Source of the DNA: an uncultured Flavobacteriales bacterium
GTDB lineage: Bacteria; Bacteroidota; Bacteroidia; Flavobacteriales_D; Crocinitomicaceae
Direction of reading: 5' to 3'
DNA length: 64,000 bases
Assembly (NCBI GenBank): GCA_937973685.1
Contig: CALJKJ010000057.1
Span: 1 to 64,000, forward strand
The position numbers and the translations under genes are program-made. Numbering within the stretch: the stretch's first letter is position 1; every line of letters begins with the position of its first letter. The notes below the pieces were generated by a model. The model was given only the letters and a program-made list of their open reading frames with translations, did not search any database and had not been told where the DNA came from. This document shows positions 8,441-17,346 of this stretch, piece by piece.

Positions 8441-9079
8441 TTATTTTAAATTCTTCAAAACTGACCACCTTGGATCAATCGGTTTATCATTATCTTCTGG
8501 TGATTCATCCAATGATTCGTTTTCATCCGTATCATTGTCCTCATCATTATCTTCTTCGTCCCAATCTTCATCATCCCAATCTTCGTCGTCCCAGTCTTCA
8601 TCATCTTGAAAATCAGGTTCACTTGCATTGACAATCATGCTGTCATAAAGCGCCATCATTTCCGGATTACATTTTCCTTGTTCGTGCAAGATGCGCGAGG
8701 GTAATGAAATCACCATCAACTCATAAAAAGGAATATCAATAGCTATTTCATAAGCATCATCTTCCAACACAATCAAGTTGTCGTCGTCAGATAAATCTGG
8801 ACCAAACTTGTATATGATGCGAAACACTCCTTCAACTGGCAAAACAATCGGATCGTTGCAACGATCGCAAGTTGTATTTACATGACCAGTTACCGAAAAA
8901 TCGGCTATCATCATTGTTTCTTTTTTCTCAAAAATCAAGGAAGCTTTCACTTCACCATCATCGATTAAAGAAACACCGATGTTATCAAAGAACGCTTTAT
9001 CGAGATCAAACTCAAAATGGTGTGTCCCAATTTTTAATCCTGCAAAAGGAATAACGAACGCACTGTTTGGTTTTTTCAC
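8441..9079 (-). CDS. DUF177/YceD-family protein with acidic tail
   Basis: 212 residues. The family is found next to rpmF in most bacteria and has been linked to 23S rRNA accumulation; the exact role is unsettled. The diagnostic CDRC motif lies at about residues 68-71 and a further Cys in GKCNPE at about 137. The C-terminal ~50 residues are very acidic with tandem DEDWD-type units (about residues 157-172), unlike the short tails of many relatives. The start codon is GTG (bases 9077-9079); a -7 box lies 18 bases upstream and no ATG fits better. First gene of the lipid operon. Confidence 0.88.
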   Translation of the reverse strand: MKKPNSAFVIPFAGLKIGTHHFEFDLDKAFFDNIGVSLIDDGEVKASLIFEKKETMMIADFSVTGHVNTTCDRCNDPIVLPVEGVFRIIYKFGPDLSDDDNLIVLEDDAYEIAIDIPFYELMVISLPSRILHEQGKCNPEMMALYDSMIVNASEPDFQDDEDWDDEDWDDEDWDEEDNDEDNDTDENESLDESPEDNDKPIDPRWSVLKNLK

Positions 9080-9097
9080 TCAATAAAATTTGGAGGG

Positions 9098-9105
9098 CAA
9101 AGGTA
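9098..9105 (-). promoter_or_regulatory. -7 box (TACCTTTG) of the DUF177-rpmF-plsX-fabH-accBC operon
   Basis: Exact TAnnTTTG match, 18 bases before the GTG start at 9079. The next upstream minus-strand gene (pdxA) ends at 9150, so this is the likely operon promoter. Confidence 0.6.
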
Positions 9106-9149
9106 GAAAAAAATCACGAAACTTTGTTCATAACTTTTCTTTTTTCCAA

Positions 9150-10289
9150 TTATTCGTCTTTTGCCTCTCTTCCGTAAGGTTTTCGCTTGGTATTATTTTG
9201 ATTTTGAACCTTTAATGGATTTTCGTTTATTTCCTTAAAAAATTGATGTGTCCGAAAAACATCGATTGCTAAATAAATGGCACTGCGCATCGATTGCGGA
9301 TTTGCAGTATTTTGTCCAGCGATGTCAAATGCTGTTCCATGGTCGGGCGATGTGCGAACAATTGGAAGTCCAGCAGTGAAATTAACGCCATCTTCGAAAG
9401 CCAATGCTTTGAATGCTGCCAATCCTTGATCGTGATACATTGCGAGCACTCCGTCAAATTGCGCGCGTGCATTGCTGCCAAAAAATCCATCTGCAGGAAA
9501 AGGACCCGCTGCAAATGTGCCTGAACTTGTCGCTTCTTTGATTGCTGGAATGATTACATCTGCTTCTTCGGAACCCATTTTACCGTTTTCACTTGCATGT
9601 GGATTTAATCCAAATACAGCAATTCGTGGTCGTTGGATGCCAAAATCTTTTTTCAAAGACGCCTCCAACACTTTGATTTTACTCAATACTTTTTCTTTCG
9701 TCAAAGCAGCAGGAACATCTTTTAATGGTACATGAGAAGTAACCAATGCAACGCGTAACGCGCCACTCACCATCATCATCAACGCATCTTCTTGACCTGC
9801 CATATCGGCCAAATATTCCGTGTGCCCAGGGAATTTGAATCCAGCTTTTCCAATTGCTTCTTTTGAAATTGGGGCTGTTACCAACACATCAATTTTACCA
9901 GAAGCTAAATCTTCGGTTGCTTTTTCGAGCGATTCGAAGGCGTATTTTCCACTGATTTCAGTTCCTATACCAATTTCGAATTGTATTTCTTCGTTCCAAA
10001 CGTTGACAATATTTATTTTACGATTTTGCGCTTCCGTTGCATTTTTACACGATTGGTACATGAAATCGTTATCGTTCAACATTTTTTTGTGGTACGACAT
10101 TGTTTTTGTCGATGCATAAATGATTGGCGTACAATCAAGTAACAAACGACTATCGTTTAAAGCTTTGATAATAACCTCTGGTCCAATTCCATTGATATCA
10201 CCAACTGAAATTCCAACACGAACAGGAGTTGTCGTTACTTCTTCTTTCGCTACCGCTGTTTTCTGAACTGTTTTTTCTTCGTCCATCAT
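9150..10289 (-). CDS. pdxA: 4-hydroxythreonine-4-phosphate dehydrogenase
   Basis: 379 residues, about 45 more than typical PdxA. It oxidises 4-phosphohydroxy-L-threonine in the DXP-dependent route to pyridoxal phosphate. The core starts at VRVGISVGDINGIGPE (about residue 23) and has the metal-binding histidines in GHTEYLAD, YHDQGL and SPDHGTAFD. The extra length is a charged ~20-residue N-terminal leader and a Lys/Asn-rich tail of about 25 residues. It overlaps the aminopeptidase gene by four bases (ATGA), so the two form one unit. Confidence 0.95.
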   Translation of the reverse strand: MMDEEKTVQKTAVAKEEVTTTPVRVGISVGDINGIGPEVIIKALNDSRLLLDCTPIIYASTKTMSYHKKMLNDNDFMYQSCKNATEAQNRKINIVNVWNEEIQFEIGIGTEISGKYAFESLEKATEDLASGKIDVLVTAPISKEAIGKAGFKFPGHTEYLADMAGQEDALMMMVSGALRVALVTSHVPLKDVPAALTKEKVLSKIKVLEASLKKDFGIQRPRIAVFGLNPHASENGKMGSEEADVIIPAIKEATSSGTFAAGPFPADGFFGSNARAQFDGVLAMYHDQGLAAFKALAFEDGVNFTAGLPIVRTSPDHGTAFDIAGQNTANPQSMRSAIYLAIDVFRTHQFFKEINENPLKVQNQNNTKRKPYGREAKDE

Positions 10290-11683
10290 GCTAGTCTTTT
10301 TAGGAAATTAATCAATAAACGAATGCCTGTTCCAGTTCCACCAAGACCTCTGTAATCTTGCGGTTTTTCTAAATAAGCTGGACCAGCGATATCCATGTGA
10401 ATGTATGGAGCTTTGACAAAGTGTTCCAAGAATTTGCCTGCTGTAATCATGCCAGCCATTCCGCCACCTAGGTTGTTTAAATCGGCAATTTTCGATTTCA
10501 TTTCGTCGAAATAATCGTCCCAAAATGGCAATTGTACCACACGTTCATACGTTTCCATGCCAGCCTCATCAAGTAAGTGGAAGTACTTTTTATCGGCATT
10601 TCCCATCACACACGAAGCTTTTTGACCAATTGCACGAACGGCAGCTCCAGTTAAAGTCGCAGCATCGATTACTAATTCGGGTTTGAATTTATCGGAGTAT
10701 GCAAGTGCATCAGCTAAAACCATACGTCCTTCAGCATCGGTATTCAATACTTCCACTGTCGTTCCGTCGTACATTTTAATGATGTCACCAGGAGCATATG
10801 CATTCAATCCTGGGCGGTTATCCGTTGCAGGAATTAATCCAATAAGATGAACGTCTAAGCCCATTTTCGCTGCGGCATAAATTGTTCCAGCCATACAAGC
10901 AGCGCCAGCCATGTCCGATTTCATCGAATCCATCGAACCTGCAGTAGGTTTCAGACTCAAACCACCGGTATCATAAACAACTCCTTTTCCAACCAAAACA
11001 ATTGGTTTTTTGTTGCGTGCATTGTTGGGTTTGTATTCGATAATCGTGAACGTTGGTGGCTCAATAGATCCTTTATTTACCGCTAAAAGTCCACCCATTT
11101 TAAGTGCTTCGATTTTCGATTTCTCAAGAATTGTCACAGAAAAATTAGCTTCTTTTCCTTTCGCTTCTATTTCTTCCGCTAATTTGGTTGCAGTTAAATA
11201 TGATACCGGTTCATTCACCAAATCTCTTGCCCAACAAACAGCAGCAATAGTTGCGCTCAATTCGTTAATAGCATCAGCTGCTATTTTTGCAGAAAAATCG
11301 ATTGCGCATAGCTGATTTTTTTCGCTTTCCGCATTTTTACGGTAGTGAATGAATTGGTAATTGGAAAGTGCAATACCTTCTGCACAAGCAAGGCTGGTTG
11401 ATTTACTTCCAGTAATCATCAAACTAGCTACTTCTTTTGGTAAAGCAGTTCTAATTTTGTGACCAATAATGCGGTATTTTTCTTCGTTTGCCAACGGTTT
11501 CACAAAGAAATAGTGTTTTCCTCCAAGCGTCAATGAATGCAAATCATCACTGGACTTTTCTGAAAATAGTGTCAGTTCCTCCTGCACAATTGCGGGAAGA
11601 TTTTTGGGTGTTTCTACTTTTTTTCCAACGAGTACAACGAGGCAATCTTGTTGGTCAAACACCCGATTTGTATTGAAATTCAT
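10286..11683 (-). CDS. Leucyl aminopeptidase (M17 family)
   Basis: 465 residues. A cytosolic two-metal exopeptidase that removes N-terminal residues from peptides. The C-terminal catalytic domain carries the metal-binding lysine and aspartate in the GKGVVYDTGG block (near residue 235), the SDMAGAA block, and the M17 signature NTDAEGRM near 315. The N-terminal alpha/beta domain (residues 1-150) is divergent, as is usual. It is the first gene of a two-gene unit with pdxA; a weak TATCTTTA box (minus strand, 11705-11712) lies 21 bases upstream of the ATG. Confidence 0.94.
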   Translation of the reverse strand: MNFNTNRVFDQQDCLVVLVGKKVETPKNLPAIVQEELTLFSEKSSDDLHSLTLGGKHYFFVKPLANEEKYRIIGHKIRTALPKEVASLMITGSKSTSLACAEGIALSNYQFIHYRKNAESEKNQLCAIDFSAKIAADAINELSATIAAVCWARDLVNEPVSYLTATKLAEEIEAKGKEANFSVTILEKSKIEALKMGGLLAVNKGSIEPPTFTIIEYKPNNARNKKPIVLVGKGVVYDTGGLSLKPTAGSMDSMKSDMAGAACMAGTIYAAAKMGLDVHLIGLIPATDNRPGLNAYAPGDIIKMYDGTTVEVLNTDAEGRMVLADALAYSDKFKPELVIDAATLTGAAVRAIGQKASCVMGNADKKYFHLLDEAGMETYERVVQLPFWDDYFDEMKSKIADLNNLGGGMAGMITAGKFLEHFVKAPYIHMDIAGPAYLEKPQDYRGLGGTGTGIRLLINFLKRLA

Positions 11684-11748
11684 ATAAATCGATTTTAATT
11701 GCTGTAAAGATAAGGTTAATCTTGCAACCGTTAATTTTCTTTTAAGGC

Positions 11749-12681
11749 TTATTTTTTGAAAAAATTGTAGCGAATAATTTCTTTTGAAATAAAATTAGCA
11801 GTGCCATCAACATGATCTTTTTTGTGCACGATACCAATTGGCAAGCCTTTTTTATTGTAAAGCAGTACATTCAAATTTCTGGTTACAAATGTGTTGTCGA
11901 TGAAAGTAGAATCGGTGTATCCGCTGAAAACACCATTTTTCCCATAATTGTAGCTTCGTTTTTTAGTAAACGGGAAGTCTTCGTTTGTGGTATTCGCTGG
12001 TAGATTGTCTGTTTTATAGGTGTAATGTGTTACAGCCGACTCTGAAACCTTGTTTTTTACGCGGTAGCGTTTGATTGGTCGCTCGGGTGTCCCAATGATA
12101 ATCCAATCGCTTGGACCAGGCGAAGCAATTGAATCAACAGACAAGGCACCTGCATACTTTTCGTTCGCGATGTAATGCAAGCGTTCTCCCTTTTGATTGT
12201 TGTCAAATTGATGAACGTTTACTTTGTATTTGAATGGAATAATTAAGTACGAACTGTTTTCAATTCCGTAGGTATTATTCAAGCGTTTCACCCCATGGTA
12301 TGGCGGTTTCAACGATTCAATGATTTCAAAAGTTTGGTGAGAAATGATGATTCCTTCTGAGAAATTGGTTTGTTGAATATAGCTTAAATGTCCTTTTTTG
12401 TTGAAATGGTAATGCACGCTTTTTTTGGGAAACTTTTTTTCATTTGCTTCTTCATCAACGACACTGCCATAAGTCAATAATTCAAATGATTCGATATTGT
12501 TTTTGCGAATGATGGAGTCGTTGAACCAAAACGGAAAATTAATAACTGCCGCAACTTCATCTTGAAAAAAAAGCGGGTGAATGAGTGTTGGTTTCAGCGC
12601 AGACGTACCCGTTTTTTCTGCCTGTTTTGTCCCGCAGGCAGTTAATCCTATGATTCCTATTAGTAGGTATTTCCAATTCAT
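11749..12681 (-). CDS. Hypothetical lipoprotein
   Basis: 310 residues, family not recognised. A type II signal peptide is clear: hydrophobic residues 5-14 followed by the lipobox LTAC with the cysteine at about position 16. The mature part is beta-rich with many aromatic residues and no catalytic motif that I can see; patterns such as HYHFNKKGHLSYI suggest repeated short beta-hairpins as in YD/RHS-like or MORN-like surface repeats, but this is only an impression. It is monocistronic and divergent from the radical SAM gene. Confidence 0.7.
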   Translation of the reverse strand: MNWKYLLIGIIGLTACGTKQAEKTGTSALKPTLIHPLFFQDEVAAVINFPFWFNDSIIRKNNIESFELLTYGSVVDEEANEKKFPKKSVHYHFNKKGHLSYIQQTNFSEGIIISHQTFEIIESLKPPYHGVKRLNNTYGIENSSYLIIPFKYKVNVHQFDNNQKGERLHYIANEKYAGALSVDSIASPGPSDWIIIGTPERPIKRYRVKNKVSESAVTHYTYKTDNLPANTTNEDFPFTKKRSYNYGKNGVFSGYTDSTFIDNTFVTRNLNVLLYNKKGLPIGIVHKKDHVDGTANFISKEIIRYNFFKK

Positions 12682-12783
12682 CGTGACTAAAATTAGTTTT
12701 TTTTATTGAATCATAAAAATTTTTGCAACCATTGACTTTTTTGTTTGTTGTAACTTGTGTGTGCTTGCTACTTTCAAATTCAC

Positions 12784-12791
12784 TAATTTTA
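12784..12791 (+). promoter_or_regulatory. -7 box variant (TAATTTTA) of the YgiQ-type gene
   Basis: One mismatch to TAnnTTTG; only four bases separate it from the ATG at 12796. A TTG lies 16 bases upstream of it (12765-12767). Confidence 0.45.
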
Positions 12792-12795
12792 CAAC

Positions 12796-14691
12796 ATGAT
12801 TGATGAACGACCAATTACGGACTGGTTACCCTTAACCAAAAAAGAGATTGAAAAACGCGGTTGGGATGAACTGGATGTTATTTTAATTTCTGGTGACGCT
12901 TATGTAGATCACCCGGCCTTCGGAACGGCTGTTATTGGGCGTATTATCGAAAGTGAAGGTTTCAAAATTGGCATCATCGCTCAACCCAATTGGCGGGATG
13001 ATTTACGCGATTTTAAAAAATTAGGAAAACCAAAATATTTCTTCGGTGTCACAGCTGGTTGTATGGACTCAATGGTCAATCATTATACCGCTGGAAAGCG
13101 TTTGCGTTCAACTGATGCGTACACTCCTGGTGGAGAAGCAGGTTTTCGTCCAGATTACGCAACAACGGTTTATACCAAAATATTAAAAGAAATTTATCCA
13201 GATGTTCCTGTATTGATTGGAGGAATTGAGGCGAGTTTGCGACGTGTTACGCATTATGATTATTGGGCTGACAAACTATTTCCATCCATATTGGTTGACG
13301 CTGGAGCGGATGTTTTAGTCTATGGAATGGGAGAGCAACCTTTGCGCGATTTATTGCGCTTGGTAAAAAAAGGCGTGCCATTTTCCAATTTAACAACCAT
13401 TCCACAAATTGCTTTTTTACAGGATAAATCAAAAGACTTACCCAAGAATAAAAATTGGGAAACGGTAGAATTAGCTAGCCATGAAGAATGTCTTTCGGAT
13501 AAAATTAAATATGCAGCAAATTTCAAAATAGTTGAGGTTGAGTCCAATAAGTTAAATGCCAACCGAATCATTCAACATGTCGGTGAGCAAACATTGGTTA
13601 TCAATCCTCCGTACAGAACAATGACGGAGTCAGAAATGGATCAATCGTTTGATTTGCCCTACACGCGTTTGCCACATCCAAAATACAAGAAAAGAGGTAC
13701 AATTCCTGCTTATGAAATGATCAAATTTTCAGTCAACATGCACCGTGGGTGTTTTGGTGGGTGTAGTTTTTGTACCATTTCAGCCCATCAAGGAAAATTC
13801 ATTGCATCGCGGAGCGAAAAAAGCATCATGAAGGAAATTGATGAGGTTGTTCAACATCCTGAATTCAAAGGATATTTATCCGATATAGGCGGTCCTTCTG
13901 CAAATATGTACCGAATGAAGGGGAAAGACGAAGCAATTTGCGAACGTTGTTCGAGTCCAAGTTGTATTCACCCTGTAATTTGCAATAATTTGGATACGTC
14001 ACACAAAGCGATGACCGATCTTTACCGTAAAATTGATGCGCACCCAAGTATCAAGAAAGCGTTTGTTGGTTCTGGTGTTCGTTATGATTTGTTAGTCGAC
14101 GATTTCAATAAGAATAACGAAGATGGCAATCACGATGAATACATTGAACAATTGATCACACGCCATGTAAGTGGTCGTTTGAAAGTTGCTCCAGAACATA
14201 CTTCCGACGCTACCTTACGTGTGATGCGAAAGCCGTCGTTCAAGTATTTCCATAAGTTCAAAGAAAAATACGATCGTTTGCAAGAAAAACACGGTTTGAA
14301 TCAACCGCTTATTCCGTATTTTATTTCTTCGCATCCTGGTTGTGAAGAAGTTGACATGGCGAATTTGGCTGCTGAAACAAAAGACATGGGCTTTCAGTTG
14401 GAGCAAGTACAGGACTTTACCCCAACTCCGATGACCGTTGCAGAAGTTATTTATTACACAGGAGTTCACCCGTATACATTGAAACCAATAAAAACAGCAA
14501 AGTCACCGGAAGAAAAGAAAAATCAAAACCGTTTTTTCTTTTGGTACAAACGCGAAAATCAAGATTGGATCCGCCAACGCTTAGCAAAAGCAAATCAACC
14601 AGAGTTAATTGAAAAGTTACTAGGCGACCGTCACCAAGTGGAGAAGAAAGTACCGCGCTGGTTGGAGGAAAAACGCAAGAAAAACCGATAA
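12796..14691 (+). CDS. YgiQ-family radical SAM protein
   Basis: 631 residues. The N-terminal ~200 residues are the UPF0313 domain (VILISGDAYVDHP near residue 30, GGIEASLRR near 140). The radical SAM core follows, with the 4Fe-4S cysteines C319-x3-C323-x2-C326 in RGCFGGCSFC. A second cysteine group (CERCSSPSC, about 379-387) is typical of this family. The biochemical reaction of YgiQ proteins is not established. The protein is full length; the C-terminus is Lys/Arg-rich. It stands alone and is followed by a hairpin. The -7 box is only four bases from the start codon. Confidence 0.93.
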   Translation: MIDERPITDWLPLTKKEIEKRGWDELDVILISGDAYVDHPAFGTAVIGRIIESEGFKIGIIAQPNWRDDLRDFKKLGKPKYFFGVTAGCMDSMVNHYTAGKRLRSTDAYTPGGEAGFRPDYATTVYTKILKEIYPDVPVLIGGIEASLRRVTHYDYWADKLFPSILVDAGADVLVYGMGEQPLRDLLRLVKKGVPFSNLTTIPQIAFLQDKSKDLPKNKNWETVELASHEECLSDKIKYAANFKIVEVESNKLNANRIIQHVGEQTLVINPPYRTMTESEMDQSFDLPYTRLPHPKYKKRGTIPAYEMIKFSVNMHRGCFGGCSFCTISAHQGKFIASRSEKSIMKEIDEVVQHPEFKGYLSDIGGPSANMYRMKGKDEAICERCSSPSCIHPVICNNLDTSHKAMTDLYRKIDAHPSIKKAFVGSGVRYDLLVDDFNKNNEDGNHDEYIEQLITRHVSGRLKVAPEHTSDATLRVMRKPSFKYFHKFKEKYDRLQEKHGLNQPLIPYFISSHPGCEEVDMANLAAETKDMGFQLEQVQDFTPTPMTVAEVIYYTGVHPYTLKPIKTAKSPEEKKNQNRFFFWYKRENQDWIRQRLAKANQPELIEKLLGDRHQVEKKVPRWLEEKRKKNR

Positions 14692-14695
14692 AAAA

Positions 14696-14723
14696 ACAGC
14701 AGGTCTATTGCTAAACCTGCTGT
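14696..14723 (+). terminator. Hairpin after the YgiQ-type gene
   Basis: Perfect 9-bp stem (14696-14704 with 14715-14723), 10-base loop, five bases after the stop codon. The downstream tract is only moderately T-rich on the plus strand, so it is a weak intrinsic terminator or an mRNA 3-prime end stabiliser. Confidence 0.55.
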
Positions 14724-14994
14724 ATTATATTGATTGGTGGTGAATATTATCGTTTTTTTAGTTTCACAAAGATAGACTTTAACAGTTCATTAATATCAGT
14801 ATAAATACCCATTCTTATTGCGGGAAACCGCAGTTAATTTTGCGCAAAAACACATTTTTTTCAGATCAATATCTTTTTCAACTCATTGAAAAACAGTGAA
14901 ATGACTTAGATTTTTAGCTATTGAGTTTTCTAGCTGTTTTTTTATTTGATAAAATGGATTTATCATTGCAATGAACTTAAAAACACTTTAAATT
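14724..14994 (+). promoter_or_regulatory. Leader and promoter region of the 102-aa protein/two-component unit
   Basis: No gene is seen here. It holds a perfect 5-bp stem with a GAAA loop (14819-14832) followed at once by an exact -7 box TAATTTTG (14835-14842). If this is the promoter, the mRNA has a leader of roughly 150 bases, long for this genome, which could carry a regulatory element. No ribosome-binding sequence of Shine-Dalgarno type precedes the ATG at 14995. Confidence 0.45.
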
Positions 14995-15303
14995 ATGTCA
15001 TTTAATGGAACAGAAGGTGAAGCGATTAGCCTAGAAACTGGCGCGACTTACACGAAAAATTACAGGGATGAAAACCCAACAGGGGTGCAATCAGCATTTT
15101 ACGGACGAGATTTGCTTGAAGCATTATTAGCTCAACCCGGCTCGATGGGAATTCGCGTTTATTATGGATTGAACGAAGATGGGATTCAAGAACTAGTTTT
15201 AGTTAGTGCAGATGCAGATGAAAACGACAACTTGAATTTAATCGTTGACAAATCAATTAAATGTCCGCCTAGATGCCCAACGAAAAACGCACTTAATTCA
15301 TGA
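14995..15303 (+). CDS. Conserved-type small soluble protein, function unknown
   Basis: 102 residues, no signal peptide or membrane segment. It ends with a short cysteine motif (CPPRCP at about residues 90-95) after an acidic, Asp/Asn-rich stretch (DADENDN about 73-79). The middle (GRDLLEALLAQPGSMGIRVYYGL) looks like an alpha/beta unit; from memory, similar proteins of about 100 residues occur in other Bacteroidota and are unannotated. Its stop overlaps the next gene by four bases (ATGA), and that gene overlaps the histidine kinase in the same way, so this protein is produced together with a sensor system and may be its ligand-binding or output partner. That is inference from context only. Confidence 0.7.
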   Translation: MSFNGTEGEAISLETGATYTKNYRDENPTGVQSAFYGRDLLEALLAQPGSMGIRVYYGLNEDGIQELVLVSADADENDNLNLIVDKSIKCPPRCPTKNALNS

Positions 15304-15944
15304 TTGATTTCTTATATACTTTTTCCATATACCTTCATTTTTTACCGATATTGGTTGGAGTATATTTGCTTGTTTTTAAAAAGTTGAATCGGATGTACAT
15401 TCCGGTTCTTCTTTTATTAAGTATTTCTGCATTTACGGATATTATTTCTATTTGGATTGCAAAGAAATACCACAATAACCTATTTGTCTTTTCATTTTAC
15501 GCTTTGTTGGATACATCGATAATTTTTTATTTTATTCAGCAATTTCTCCGGCAAAAAAAAGCTAAATTGTTTTTTTTAATCGTTATTTCAGCCTATTTCA
15601 TTTTTTCAACTTGGAGTGCATTGGCATTTGGGTTTGATCGCTACAACGCTTTTCAATTAGCACTTGGTGCTTTGTTTATTATTGGTTTAATTCTCTATTT
15701 TTTCTTCGAAATTTTTTATTACGAAACTGTAGATGATTTAACCAAATTCCCTCCGTTTTGGATAGCTTCAGTATGGCTAGTTTACTACTCCGGCACCTTG
15801 TTTCTCAATTTATTATTCAATGAAGTCATCAATGGTAATTTGTCTGTTAAAATCGATTTAACGAATATTCTATTGTTGATTTTTACAAATATTGTCTGTA
15901 CCTTGTCCTTATGGATGGCACGCAAAAATCCCACAACGAAATGA
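15300..15944 (+). CDS. Seven-TM membrane protein linked to a histidine kinase
   Basis: 214 residues with seven hydrophobic segments (roughly residues 3-26, 32-54, 62-83, 90-112, 119-142, 152-175 and 185-208), almost no extramembrane domains. I do not recognise a named family. Both ends overlap neighbours by four bases (ATGA at 15300-15303 and 15941-15944). A small 7-TM protein immediately upstream of a kinase that itself has a single TM segment suggests that it provides the sensory module of the kinase; this is inferred from position and topology. Confidence 0.75.
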   Translation: MIDFLYTFSIYLHFLPILVGVYLLVFKKLNRMYIPVLLLLSISAFTDIISIWIAKKYHNNLFVFSFYALLDTSIIFYFIQQFLRQKKAKLFFLIVISAYFIFSTWSALAFGFDRYNAFQLALGALFIIGLILYFFFEIFYYETVDDLTKFPPFWIASVWLVYYSGTLFLNLLFNEVINGNLSVKIDLTNILLLIFTNIVCTLSLWMARKNPTTK

Positions 15945-16705
15945 TCTTTTACTTCATCACTTTTGGGATGATATTTTTGTCATTTGCCATCATTGCTTTC
16001 GTGTTTATTTACCAACGAAAAATGCAAAATAAGCGTCTGGAATTACAACAATTAAAACTCGATAATCAACAACAACTGACCAAATCAATTATCGAAGCAA
16101 AAGAAGCTGAGCAACGAAGAATCGCTTTAGAATTGCACGATGACGTTGGCTCTACGTTAACTGCTATCAAGTTTATGGTTGCGGTTTTACCAGAAGACTT
16201 GGAAGCCAAAACTAAATTAAACAATACGCTACAAACAGTAATTAAGAAAGTCCGCAGAATTTCGAATGAATTGTTGCCTACTGTTTTAGAAGAGTTTGGT
16301 CTTGTTACAGCAATCACAAGTTTAATCAACCAGTTGAATGATCAAATTGAAGCGATTCAATTTACTGTTTCGATAATCAACACGGGCAGTTCCAAAGCAC
16401 AAAACAAAGAAATAGAATTATCTTGCTACCGGATCGTACAGGAATTATTAAACAATATTATCAAATACGCACACGCAACGTCTGTAATTGTAAACGTTAA
16501 ACAAACAACATCCGGATTATCCGTTTTTATCGAAGATAACGGAGATGGTTTTACACCAAAAACTCACACACCCAAAGCTATACCAACACTTGGCCTAAAA
16601 AACATGGAAAGTCGTGTTCAACATATTGGTGCCAAAATGCATTTTAAACAATTAGAACAAGGAACAAAAGTGAGTCTTAGATGGAAACCACAACAAGAAA
16701 TATAA
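15941..16705 (+). CDS. Sensor histidine kinase (HisKA_3/NarX-type)
   Basis: 254 residues. One N-terminal membrane segment (residues 2-25), a coiled linker (25-55), the dimerisation/phosphoacceptor helix with LELHDDVGSTL (phosphorylated His about 66) and a HATPase_c domain with the N-box ELLNNIIKYAHA and the G-box ENGDG/LGLKNMESR. There is no periplasmic sensor domain, so the signal probably comes from the membrane or from the overlapping 7-TM protein. I chose the ATG at 15941 because it overlaps the previous stop in the same ATGA manner as the gene before; an in-frame ATG at 15911 is possible. Confidence 0.9.
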   Translation: MIFYFITFGMIFLSFAIIAFVFIYQRKMQNKRLELQQLKLDNQQQLTKSIIEAKEAEQRRIALELHDDVGSTLTAIKFMVAVLPEDLEAKTKLNNTLQTVIKKVRRISNELLPTVLEEFGLVTAITSLINQLNDQIEAIQFTVSIINTGSSKAQNKEIELSCYRIVQELLNNIIKYAHATSVIVNVKQTTSGLSVFIEDNGDGFTPKTHTPKAIPTLGLKNMESRVQHIGAKMHFKQLEQGTKVSLRWKPQQEI

Positions 16706-17346
16706 CTGTTTGTATTGCTGAAGATCAGCTTATTTTCAGACAAGGATTAGCAAATATCTTGCATACCTTTGATCGGATAGAAGTTGTCTATTTGGCTGAA
16801 AATGGGTTAGAACTATTGCAACGATTAGAGGATCAAGTTGCCGATATTGCAATTGTAGATTTCAGGATGCCTATTTTAAATGGAATTGAAACAACGCGAC
16901 AAATTCGCGAACGCTTTCCAGCAACTAAAGTCTTGATTTTATCAATGTATTCGGAAGATGAGTTTGTGAAATCAGCCATTGAAAATGGGGCTAATGGTTA
17001 TTTGTCAAAAGATGATGATCCAGAGGAGATTGCAAAAGCTATTTATAGTATCATCGAAACAGGTTATTACCTCAACGATCGAACGTCTAAATTATTAATA
17101 GCCTCTTTGATGAAAAAAGGAGGGATGAAGCCAACTTTTTCCGAATTAAAAGATCAATTAACGGACTCTGAAAAAGTTGTACTACGGATGATTTGCGAAG
17201 AATTTACCACCCAAGAAATTGCTGATAAAGTTTTCAAATCAAAACGAACAGTAGAAACAATAAGAACCAATTTATTGCAAAAAACAGGAGCAAAAAACAT
17301 TGCAGGATTGGTAATGTATGCGATCAAAAACGAAATTATTACTTGA
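16681..17346 (+). CDS. NarL/FixJ-type response regulator
   Basis: 221 residues. Receiver domain at about residues 8-125 with acidic pocket ED (14-15), phosphoacceptor Asp about 60 (VDFRMP) and Lys near 110 (LSKDD). A LuxR-type helix-turn-helix follows at about 155-215 (LTDSEKVVLRMI, IADKVFKSKRTVETIRTNLLQK). It is the cognate regulator of the overlapping kinase gene (25-base overlap). The DNA targets are unknown; autoregulation through the hairpin at 14819-14832 is possible. Its 3-prime end overlaps the convergent methyltransferase gene by 8 bases. Confidence 0.93.
   Translation: METTTRNITVCIAEDQLIFRQGLANILHTFDRIEVVYLAENGLELLQRLEDQVADIAIVDFRMPILNGIETTRQIRERFPATKVLILSMYSEDEFVKSAIENGANGYLSKDDDPEEIAKAIYSIIETGYYLNDRTSKLLIASLMKKGGMKPTFSELKDQLTDSEKVVLRMICEEFTTQEIADKVFKSKRTVETIRTNLLQKTGAKNIAGLVMYAIKNEIIT

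Noticed and set aside
8310..8609. 99-codon frame on the plus strand with a Ser-rich end
   Set aside because: It is the complement of the acidic Asp/Glu repeats of the DUF177 gene and of rpmF; no independent support.
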